DNA of 6,369 nt from the NCBI GenBank assembly GCA_018725425.1, contig QLUL01000065.1, positions 1-6,369 on the forward strand, read 5' to 3'. A program made the position numbers and the translations under genes. Numbering within the stretch: the stretch's first letter is position 1; each line of letters opens with the position of its first letter. Origin of the DNA: Chloroflexota bacterium. GTDB lineage: Bacteria > Chloroflexota > Dehalococcoidia > SZUA-161 > SpSt-899. The notes under the pieces are model-generated. The model was not told the DNA's origin. It was given only the letters and a program-made list of their open reading frames with translations, and made no database searches. Positions 1 through 4,746 of this stretch are shown here, piece by piece.

Positions 1-67
1 CCTCAATTGCTGGATTCGAGGCGTCAGGTCCTCAAGCCTTAACTTACCTCTCCAAGGCATCGTATAA

Positions 68-195
68 CGGATGTTCCATTTCGAGGGGCTCGCCAGATTC
101 GGGAATACATGACTACATGATGGATTTCGTAAGGATTGAAAGGGCAATTTCGTATCTGGTTCGATGATTTTCACAGATACGTGCTGGAACATCCG
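68..195. repeat. 11-bp perfect inverted repeat pair
   Basis: CGGATGTTCCA at 68-78 is the exact reverse complement of TGGAACATCCG at 185-195, with about 106 nt between the arms. The function is unknown. The arms could be the ends of a small degenerate element or a protein-binding site. Confidence 0.4.
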
Positions 196-431
196 ATAAA
201 AATCAGAAAGAGATCTCACACACCGATCTTGATAGGAGTAGAAAAGCTGAGAAATCCGATTGTAGTTCCCTGGTTAGGTAACCGGACTGTAGAAATCGTC
301 TGGACAGCTTGACTTGAGGTGGCTCTTTGGCCATTATACTATCTGTGAAAATCGGTGTTCAACGAAAGTACAACACGAGGCCCACCAATAACATTCATTT
401 TCCTAGCTCCAAAAACACGATTTTCACGGAT
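166..431. repeat. Three copies of GATTTTCAC(A/G)GAT, one inverted
   Basis: GATTTTCACAGAT at 166-178 is the exact reverse complement of 341-353 (13/13). A third copy, GATTTTCACGGAT, lies at 419-431 (12/13 to the first). The 341-360 and 412-431 segments form a longer imperfect inverted pair of about 20 nt. The copies look like arms of a small degenerate palindromic element; I cannot assign a family. Confidence 0.45.
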
Positions 432-546
432 GGGCAGTTACCCATGGCTATTCGTTTCCTGGAAAATCGGGGGGTAGCGCTCTGTGGATTTGATAATATT
501 TTAGTCCTTGCGGCACCGCCTGTCAACTGGTTAGGCCGAAGACTGA

Positions 547-576
547 AGGCTGAAGCAGTCTAACAGTCTTCAGCCT
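547..576 (-). terminator. Hairpin downstream of mog, possible terminator
   Basis: AGGCTGAAG at 547-555 pairs perfectly with CTTCAGCCT at 568-576 across a 12-nt loop. It starts about 20 nt past the mog stop codon, a suitable place to end the pheS-hisS-mog transcript. No U-tract follows on the minus strand, so it is not a canonical intrinsic terminator. It may instead be a repeat palindrome or an RNA 3'-end stabiliser. Confidence 0.35.
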
Positions 577-596
577 ATCCACCTGGTAAAGTGAGG

Positions 597-1094
597 TTAA
601 TCGTCCGCGGTGGCGCACTCGGCGGATTCGCCGCGCAGCGTTTTGATGGCGTGGGGGAGGGCAGGGAGGATGGCTTCAAGGCACTCCCGTACCGCCCTGG
701 GGCTGCCGGGGAGGTTGATGATGAGGGTCTTGCCTCGGGTGCCCGATACCCCGCGGCTCAGCATCCCCATGGGCGTTTTCTTCAGGCTCTCCAGCCTCAT
801 GGCCTCGGAAAAGCCCGGGGCAAGCCTTTCCACCACCGCCAGCGTGGCCTCCGGGGTGACATCCCGGGGGCTGAGACCGGTGCCGCCATTGGTGAGAATG
901 AGGTCGGTCCCCGCGGCATCAGCCCACTCGATCAATTTGGCGGATATGACCTCTCTCTCGTCGGGGACAATCTCGTATCGAGTTACCTGCGCCCCTATCC
1001 TGGAGATCAAACCTCGGATTACCGCGCCGCTTTCGTCTTGTCGTTCGCCTCGGAAGCCTTTATCACTGACGGTAACTATGCCGATGGTGAACAT
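597..1094 (-). CDS. mog: Molybdenum cofactor biosynthesis protein, MogA/MoaB family
   Basis: MogA adenylylates molybdopterin with ATP, preparing the dithiolene for molybdenum insertion by MoeA; the protein is cytosolic and usually trimeric. Numbered from a GTG at 1100, the sequence shows the N-terminal FTIGIVTVSDKG strand, PDERE (47-50 region), TNGGTGLSPRDVTPEA at 70-85 and NLPGSPRAVRE at 129-139. D47 and D80 align with the two aspartates (D49, D82) needed for E. coli MogA activity, which favours MogA over an inactive MoaB paralogue. The domain is complete at 165-167 aa. I prefer the ATG at 1094 because the family usually starts at MFTIG; the GTG at 1100 is possible, and neither has a clear ribosome binding site. 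The gene follows hisS across a 55-bp palindromic repeat and may be read from the same transcript. No other molybdopterin gene is in view. Confidence 0.88.
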   Translation of the reverse strand: MFTIGIVTVSDKGFRGERQDESGAVIRGLISRIGAQVTRYEIVPDEREVISAKLIEWADAAGTDLILTNGGTGLSPRDVTPEATLAVVERLAPGFSEAMRLESLKKTPMGMLSRGVSGTRGKTLIINLPGSPRAVRECLEAILPALPHAIKTLRGESAECATADD

Positions 1095-1100
1095 ATCCAC

Positions 1101-1155
1101 GTAGCGCGGGGCTTGTCCCCCGCTTCATCCAACCGGGGATGAACCCCGGCGCTAC
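1101..1155. repeat. 55-bp double-hairpin palindromic repeat between hisS and mog
   Basis: The outer arms GTAGCGC (1101-1107) and GCGCTAC (1149-1155) are perfect inverted repeats. Inside are two GC-rich hairpins: GGGG-CTTGT-CCCC (1108-1120) and CCGGGG-ATGAA-CCCCGG (1133-1149). TCATCC (1125-1130) and GGATGA (1137-1142) offer an alternative pairing. The layout resembles REP/MITE-like intergenic palindromes that occur in many copies per genome. The element fills the whole hisS-mog gap, overlaps the hisS stop codon (TAG, 1152-1154) and abuts the mog start. In mRNA it could end, pause or stabilise the transcript. Confidence 0.75.
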
Positions 1156-2426
1156 GACTCCCCTCCAGACTCTCGACTCCTGACTAGCGAAAGCGCATCC
1201 TCGAAGCTCAAGCGTTGTTGCTCACCCTTGACCATATCTCGCCAGACAATCATCCCCTCCCGGAGCTCCTCTTCACCGATGATAATAGCACAGGCTGCGC
1301 CCAGGCCGTTGGCATGCCTTAATTGTGCCTTCAGGCTGCGGTTGCCCGAAGCAAGGATGACGCTGATACCCTCCCGACGCATCTGCGCAGCATACGCCAC
1401 AGCCTTATCTTTTGCCTCCTGTCCCAGGAAGGCCACAAAGGCGGTGGGCTGGGGAAGGGTGGGAGCGCTAATGTTCTGTCTTTTTAGATTAAGGATCATC
1501 CGCTCCATGCCAGTGGCAAATCCAACTGCGGGCGTGGGCTGGCCGCCGATCTCTTCGATGAGGTTATCATATCGGCCGCCTCCGCCCACGGTGCTCTGTG
1601 CCCCCTTTTCGCCCGGTGGGTAGATCTCAAAAACGGTCTTGGTGTAGTAGTCAAGTCCCCGAACTAGCCGATGATCGAGATCAAACTCCAGGCCAAGAAT
1701 AACAAGGTACTTCTTCAGGAAATCGAAGTGCCCCTTGCATTCGGTGCAGAGGTACTCGCTGCTCTTTGGGGCCTGCTCCGTGAGAGGGAAACAGGATTCC
1801 TCTTTGCAATCGAGCAGCCGGAGTGCATTTCTCTCCAGTCGCCGTTTGCAATCGGCGCACAGGAGGTGGACCTTCCTCGAGTAGTATTCCCGCAAGGATT
1901 TGAGGTATTGAGGCCGGCAGTTGCGGCAGCCGATGCTGTTCAGCTTCAGAACCATGTCCCGCAAACCGAGGTGACGATACAGCCCACATGCCATATTGAT
2001 GACCTCGGCATCAAGGGCAGGATCGGAGCTGCCCAGTCCCTCGAAACCAAATTGCCAGTGCTGGCGGTATCGTCCCGCCTGAGGTCGCTCATAGCGGAAT
2101 AGGGGAGTGATATAGTAGAGCCTGACCGGCTGGGGCAGATTGTGCATCCCATGCTCCAGATACGCCCGGCACACCGGCGCTGTCCCTTCCGGACGCAAGG
2201 TCAGCAGGTCTCCGCTGCGGTCCCTGAAGGAGTACGTTTCTTTCTCCACGATGTCGGTCTCTTCGCCTATGCTGCGGACGAAAAGCCCGGCATCCTCAAA
2301 GACGGGGGTATCAATGCGCTGATAGCCATAGAGTCGGCAGATATTGACAACCTCTTTCTCGACATATCGCCAATATGCCTGATCATGGGGCAGAATGTCG
2401 GTAGTGCCACGCGGTGCTTGGTACAA
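1152..2426 (-). CDS. hisS: Histidyl-tRNA synthetase (class II)
   Basis: HisRS charges tRNA-His with histidine using ATP in the cytosol. Residues are numbered from the upstream TTG at 2432. Class II motif 2 is RYERPQAGR (113-121), the histidine-specific HisA motif is RGLDYYTKT (258-266), a GGGGRYD loop is at 283-289 and motif 3 is around 301-312 (PAVGFATGMER). A C-terminal anticodon-binding domain follows from about 330. The insertion domain has four Cys pairs (C169/C172, C192/C195, C209/C214, C229/C232), probably metal-binding. The chosen start is the TTG at 2426, giving 424 aa and MYQAPRGTTDILP. It sits 6 nt after GGAGG (2433-2437), whereas the TTG at 2432 touches that site directly. The gene follows pheS closely. 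Its TAG stop lies within the palindromic repeat at 1101-1155, so the last residues may have been altered when the repeat arrived. Confidence 0.96.
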   Translation of the reverse strand: MYQAPRGTTDILPHDQAYWRYVEKEVVNICRLYGYQRIDTPVFEDAGLFVRSIGEETDIVEKETYSFRDRSGDLLTLRPEGTAPVCRAYLEHGMHNLPQPVRLYYITPLFRYERPQAGRYRQHWQFGFEGLGSSDPALDAEVINMACGLYRHLGLRDMVLKLNSIGCRNCRPQYLKSLREYYSRKVHLLCADCKRRLERNALRLLDCKEESCFPLTEQAPKSSEYLCTECKGHFDFLKKYLVILGLEFDLDHRLVRGLDYYTKTVFEIYPPGEKGAQSTVGGGGRYDNLIEEIGGQPTPAVGFATGMERMILNLKRQNISAPTLPQPTAFVAFLGQEAKDKAVAYAAQMRREGISVILASGNRSLKAQLRHANGLGAACAIIIGEEELREGMIVWRDMVKGEQQRLSFEDALSLVRSRESGGES

Positions 2427-2432
2427 GATCAA

Positions 2433-2438
2433 CCTCCA
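2433..2438 (-). promoter_or_regulatory. hisS ribosome binding site, decides a TTG start
   Basis: TGGAGG on the minus strand lies in the short pheS-hisS gap. Its GGAGG core is 6 nt from the TTG at 2426 but adjoins the TTG at 2432 with no spacing. This supports the downstream TTG and the family-typical N-terminus MYQAPRG. Confidence 0.7.
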
Positions 2439-2441
2439 GTA

Positions 2442-3482
2442 CTAAAACTGCTCCAGAAACCTGAGATCATTGCTGTAGAACAGTCGGATGTCGTCAATGC
2501 CGTACTTGAGCATCGGGATGCGTTCCAGTCCCATGCCAAAGGCAAAGCCAGTGTAGATTTCCGGATCGTAATCCACTCGCCGCAGGACATCGGGATGTAC
2601 CATTCCGGCGCCCAGAATCTCGATCCACCCCTCCCCACCACAAACGCGACAGCCATTGCCCTGACAGATGAAACAATCAATAGCCATATCCACGCCCGGC
2701 TCGACAAAGGGAAAATAGTCACAGCGAAAACGCACCTTGCGGTCCAGGCCAAAGAGTCGGCGGGCAAATTCATAAAGCGTCCCTTTAAGGTGAGCCATGC
2801 TAATACCCTTATCCACCGCCAGCCCTTCGATCTGGTAAAACATGGATTCGTGCGTGGCATCGGTGGCTTCATAGCGGTAAACCTTGCCGGGCATGATGAC
2901 TCGTATCGGAGGCTGCCTTCTTTCCATAAACCGGATTTGCATCGGCGAGGTGTGGGTACGCAGCAGCATGGGTCGCTCGCCCTCTTCGTTTTGGTAGTCG
3001 ATCCAGAGGGTAGCCCACATATCACGGGCCGGGTGATCTTGGGGAATATTCAGCGCCTCGAAGTTGTAATAGTCCCACTCGACCTCTGGCCCTTCGACCG
3101 CTTCAAATCCCATGGCGCTGAAAATAGTACCGGCCTGGCGGAGTATCCTCGTCGTAGGGTGGAGCCGACCCAGTTGGGCGGGGCGGCCGGGGAGGGTGAC
3201 GTCCAGGCTAGATTGCTGCAAGAGTTTATCCAGCCCTGCCTTTCTAAGCAATTCTTGTTTATCAGCCAGGGCCTGTTCTAAGAGCGACTTGAGCTTATTG
3301 GCCGCCGCTCCGGCCTCCCGTCTTTCCTCGATCGGTAAGCTGGAGAGACCTCGCAGCAACTGGGTTAACGTTCCCTTTCTGCCGAGGTACCCGACGCGCC
3401 AGGACTCAAGCTCCTTCAGCTCATTAAGATTCCGCAGTTCATCTAATGCCCGGGATTTGATTTCTTCAAGGGTTGTTATCAT
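2442..3482 (-). CDS. pheS: Phenylalanyl-tRNA synthetase alpha subunit
   Basis: This is the catalytic subunit of the alpha2-beta2 class II enzyme that charges tRNA-Phe; it needs the PheT beta subunit. It has 346 aa (E. coli 327). The N-terminal helical coiled-coil arm spans about 1-90. The catalytic domain carries THTSPMQ (176-182), motif 2 around [22 protein letters not shown] (split here as [12 protein letters not shown] 194-205 and the following residues to 215) and motif 3 [10 protein letters not shown] (312-321). A314 matches E. coli Ala294, the residue that sets the size of the phenylalanine pocket. An insertion at 270-281 has a C-x2-C-x4-C-x2-C pattern (C270, C273, C278, C281), likely a zinc knuckle, as in other PheS outside Proteobacteria. 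The ATG at 3480-3482 has a G-rich ribosome binding site (GAGGGG, 3491-3496). hisS, not pheT, follows directly, and pheT is not upstream in the window either. Confidence 0.97.
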   Translation of the reverse strand: MITTLEEIKSRALDELRNLNELKELESWRVGYLGRKGTLTQLLRGLSSLPIEERREAGAAANKLKSLLEQALADKQELLRKAGLDKLLQQSSLDVTLPGRPAQLGRLHPTTRILRQAGTIFSAMGFEAVEGPEVEWDYYNFEALNIPQDHPARDMWATLWIDYQNEEGERPMLLRTHTSPMQIRFMERRQPPIRVIMPGKVYRYEATDATHESMFYQIEGLAVDKGISMAHLKGTLYEFARRLFGLDRKVRFRCDYFPFVEPGVDMAIDCFICQGNGCRVCGGEGWIEILGAGMVHPDVLRRVDYDPEIYTGFAFGMGLERIPMLKYGIDDIRLFYSNDLRFLEQF

Positions 3483-3490
3483 CCGTTGCC

Positions 3491-3521
3491 CCCCTCGGGG
3501 TTCTAAAGGGGCTCTGTCCCC
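3491..3521 (-). promoter_or_regulatory. G/C-run leader that can pair with the pheS ribosome binding site
   Basis: On the minus strand the pheS leader runs GGGG (3518-3521), CCCC (3508-3511), CCCC (3497-3500), then the G run of the ribosome binding site (3489-3494, followed upstream by GA). Either C run can pair with either G run. So GGGG-ACAGAG-CCCC can form and leave the site half-free, or the second CCCC can fold onto the G run and hide it. No T-box hallmark such as GGGTGG or a specifier loop is visible. A switching role is inference; the palindromes could also be repeat debris. Confidence 0.3.
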
Positions 3522-3531
3522 TGCTGGTTAC

Positions 3532-3559
3532 ATTATGGGTAACGTTTCACGGCTTCCAA
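3532..3559 (-). promoter_or_regulatory. Candidate sigma70-type promoter for pheS-hisS-mog
   Basis: On the minus strand, TTGGAA (3554-3559) and CATAAT (3532-3537) are separated by 16 nt. Transcription would start near 3525 and give a leader of about 40 nt before the pheS ATG. The boxes match the consensus moderately and the position fits, but no other evidence is visible. Confidence 0.4.
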
Positions 3560-3581
3560 CTTCATTTTTGCCAGGAAACTG

Positions 3582-3706
3582 CAAAACCTCAAAGCTGATT
3601 TTTAAACAACCTTCGCCTAACGGTTTGCGTGTTTGCGAAGTGCCGAAGGCATTTAGCGAGGCGTCGCAAACTCTGTGCTATTTGAAGTTTTGACGGTTTA
3701 AAAATC
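3582..3706. repeat. Interleaved inverted repeats with central hairpin, attC-like core
   Basis: Arms A (CAAAACCTCAAA, 3582-3593) and A' (3681-3692) are inverse at 11/12 positions. Arms B (GATTTTTAAAC, 3597-3607) and B' (GTTTAAAAATC, 3696-3706) are perfectly inverse. Their order is A-B-A'-B', so the pairs interleave and cannot nest as one stem. In the centre GTTTGCGA (3631-3638) pairs with TCGCAAAC (3664-3671), enclosing TGCC-GAA-GGCA (3641-3651). The minus strand reads GTTAGGC at 3615-3621, which fits the integron attC core GTTRRRY, and the stretch lies just after the stop of the HepT-like gene. No good partner RYYYAAC site is visible, so attC is only a possibility. The AT content matches the HepT-like gene, not pheS. 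Confidence 0.45.
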
Positions 3707-3712
3707 TATGAG

Positions 3713-4183
3713 TTATAACTTATCCCAAAAATCTGAAATAGCCTTCTTTATATCAATCCATAAAGATTCAATATTATCCACCAACTCCAGCATCTTTTCG
3801 CCTTTTAGCTGAAAGCCATATCCACTCACAAATCGATGTCTAAAATTTCTATATGAATAGAGCCTTTCTACTACACTCTGATTAAATACTGCAATCTTGC
3901 CTGAGGGTGGATTAGATGATAAAGCGAGAAGCTCTTTATGCCAGCTCGCTCCTTTAGGCACAGTCAAGTAGTACTTTATTGTTATGCGTTTCAAAATATT
4001 CTCTATCCCGTTATAAAAATTCATCAAATAAGTTCCCATCGCTGGCTCTATAAGATAATCCTTCATTTGGGGATCAAATCTTGTTCTAACTTTATAGAGC
4101 CTCCCTAAAGTGTCAATTACCACCATATTTGACCCACCTCTCACCACAGATATTGACCCACCCGGTTGAAAGAATTCTATCAC
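3713..4183 (-). pseudogene. HepT-like toxin-domain gene, 5' end cut off by IS21 insertion
   Basis: The frame has 156 codons from a GTG at 4183, but the first 24 residues (MIEFFQPGGSIS... to VID) are translated from the IS21 tip. Native sequence begins at about residue 25 (4110). From there it resembles the HepT-like RNase/toxin domain: a FYNGIENILKRI helix (56-67), PKGASWHKELL (76-86) and YRNFRHRFVSGYGF (111-124), with R112, R115, H116 and Y122 forming the FRH...Y element. Canonical HepT has RX4-6H, so this is the divergent HepT-like branch. HepT toxins pair with an MntA-like nucleotidyltransferase antitoxin; none is seen downstream, and one may lie past the IS. The gene is clearly AT-richer than pheS-hisS, suggesting transfer. 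The missing 5' part should flank the far IS end. The chimeric frame could be expressed, but no ribosome binding site or native start remains. The family call is from memory of the motif. Confidence 0.65.
4117..4162 (-). repeat. IS21 multiple terminal repeats
   Basis: Two 22-bp direct repeats lie at 4117-4138 and 4141-4162, matching at 16 of 22 positions, with a 24-bp period. Both contain ACCAC near the start and end in TTGACCCACC. Such repeated blocks next to the tip are characteristic of IS21-family ends, where the transposase binds. Confidence 0.75.
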
Positions 4184-4185
4184 TA
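4183..4185 (-). other. Ancestral istB stop codon
   Basis: If the inserted element (4218-4746) and one copy of its flanking repeat are removed, the istB frame ...SPHRRREV continues LTTMNA and ends at this TAG. The original gene would thus have ended about 70 bp from the IS tip, as expected for IS21. Confidence 0.6.
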
Positions 4186-4203
4186 TGCATTCATGGTAGT
4201 CAA

Positions 4204-4217
4204 CACCTCCCTTCTGT
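4204..4217. repeat. Direct repeat flanking the nested element, left copy
   Basis: CACCTCCCTTCTGT here matches CACCTCCCTTCTGC at 4747-4760 at 13 of 14 positions. The two copies abut the two tips of the 4218-4746 element, as a target-site duplication would. A long duplication fits the IS1202/ISNCY group, some members of which make duplications of about 15 bp or more. Confidence 0.7.
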
Positions 4218-4244
4218 TGTCAAGCCCCATCAGAAATGTCCTCT
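4218..4244. repeat. Terminal inverted repeat, left, of nested element
   Basis: The repeat starts TGTCAAGCCCC and ends AGAAATGTCCTCT. Its partner at 4720-4746 reads, on the minus strand, TGTTAAAGCTC and then ATAATGTCCTCT. With one shifted base in the middle the two align along their whole length. AGAAATGTCCTCT also matches the inverse of 4695-4707 exactly. Confidence 0.7.
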
Positions 4245-4338
4245 GTTAGCATCAGACTAAGACCGCCTTTTTCTCCCGAGGTATATGGGATTGAATCTTC
4301 GCCAAGGGTGATCATGAGAAGGGACATATGCCTTCTCA

Positions 4339-4377
4339 GGGTGGGGCATGGGAACCTGGGGGGTGGGGGGTTGGGGG
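4339..4377 (+). other. G-quadruplex-capable G-run tract
   Basis: The plus strand has six G runs in 39 nt: 4339-4341, 4343-4346, 4350-4352, 4358-4363, 4365-4370 and 4373-4377. The loops are 1-5 nt long. This meets the usual four-run G-quadruplex pattern. It coincides with the internal deletion point of the nested element, which may explain the deletion (replication slippage or breakage), though that is inference. Confidence 0.6.
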
Positions 4378-4509
4378 CGTGCCAACAGACCCGACACCGC
4401 CTCTTTCACTTCAGCCGCTTTCCCTCGATCCGATGGCTGGCCTCGACTGTGATGGATCAACCCCTCATCCCCTTTCTCCAGGTATCGCCGATATATGTGA
4501 CGAGCTTGG

Positions 4510-4528
4510 CCCCTGATCTAGTCAGGGG
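4510..4528. repeat. Short palindrome interrupting the transposase helix-turn-helix
   Basis: CCCCTGA (4510-4516) and TCAGGGG (4522-4528) form a perfect 7-bp stem around TCTAG. Removing about 19-20 nt here would rejoin the transposase frame as ...RISY-QARHIYRRY, so the palindrome looks like a later insertion. It may be a copy of a small genomic palindrome or debris of a repair event. Confidence 0.5.
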
Positions 4529-4719
4529 TAGCTTATCCTCAATACCTCCGACCCTTCCCGAATTGTCATCTCCCCTTCCTTTACCCTCGCCATTATGGCC
4601 AATCGCTTCCTTTCCTCCTCACTCATCTCCAAACGTCCTCTTTTCACTTACAGGCACCCCTTTCACTAAAATGCCTTTATTATCTCTTCCTCAAAGAGGA
4701 CATTTCTATCGAGCTACAT

Positions 4720-4746
4720 AGAGGACATTATCATAGAGCTTTAACA
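4720..4746. repeat. Terminal inverted repeat, right, of nested element
   Basis: This is the partner of 4218-4244, with the tip TTAACA ending at 4746 (minus strand TGTTAA). The istB frame runs 6 nt into this tip, which supplies its present TAA stop (4741-4743). Confidence 0.65.

Larger units (their letters stand above)
1..596. other. Intergenic stretch without a convincing gene
   Basis: I find no protein I recognise on either strand. A TTG-started plus-strand frame (327-563, 78 codons) and a GTG-started one (181-309) give compositions that match no family I know. On the minus strand a short open stretch reads ESGEPLEMEHPLYDALER and ends in TAA near 49-51, but a TAG closes it upstream near 108-110, so at most it is the tail of a decayed gene. 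The stretch is more AT-rich than the housekeeping genes beside it. Its visible content is inverted repeats (68-195, 166-431) and a hairpin after mog (547-576), listed separately. Confidence 0.55.
4257..4647 (-). pseudogene. Remnant of ISNCY/IS1202-type transposase
   Basis: From a GTG at 4647 the minus strand reads VKRGRLEMSEEERKRLAIM, then ARVKEGEMTIREGSEVLRISY: the N-terminal helix-turn-helix of this transposase family. A 19-20-nt palindromic insertion (around 4510-4528) breaks the frame. It resumes in another frame as RHIYRRYLEKGDEGLIHHSR, then GQPSDRGKAAEVKEAV. The next recognisable part, KAYVPSHDHPWRRFNP to a TAG at 4257-4259, matches the family C-terminus (HPWRR). Several hundred residues, including the whole DDE integrase core, are missing. 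The break lies near the C-rich minus-strand tract at about 4339-4377. No active transposase can be made; the parent element would be needed in trans. Confidence 0.75.
4218..4746 (-). mobile_element. Internally deleted ISNCY/IS1202-type element (MITE-like)
   Basis: This is a 529-bp element inserted in the last codons of the IS21 istB gene. Its ends are imperfect inverted repeats of 27 bp (4218-4244 and 4720-4746) with TGT tips and a shared AATGTCCTCT block. A second AATGTCCTCT copy lies inside the right end (4695-4704), 25 bp from the first. The interior keeps only the transposase N-terminal helix-turn-helix region and its last ~25 residues, so the catalytic core is gone and the element is non-autonomous. 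A 14-bp direct repeat flanks it. The family assignment comes from the AATGTCCTCT ends and the transposase remnants, recalled rather than searched. Confidence 0.75.

Noticed and set aside
220..310. Possible tRNA (GGTTAGGTAACC segment)
   Set aside because: It cannot be folded into a cloverleaf: no acceptor stem pairing and no T-loop GTTCRANYC at the right distance.
327..563. Plus-strand open frame of 78 codons
   Set aside because: It has a TTG start with no clear ribosome binding site, a composition unlike a protein, and it runs across the inverted repeats at 341-353 and 419-431. No family is recognised.
591..1142. Plus-strand frames opposite mog
   Set aside because: They are shadows of the GC-rich mog gene, whose minus-strand product has all family motifs.
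2142..3281. Long plus-strand open frame (379 codons) opposite hisS and pheS
   Set aside because: It is an antisense shadow of two well-supported synthetase genes. It spans their junction and shows no recognisable domain.
3481..3600. T-box riboswitch before pheS
   Set aside because: The leader would be only about 40-100 nt long, with no specifier stem and no GGGTGG-type antiterminator sequence.
4236..4721. Plus-strand open frame of 161 codons in the nested element
   Set aside because: It is Pro/Ser-rich and low in complexity, lies antisense to the transposase remnants and inside the terminal repeats. It is open by chance.
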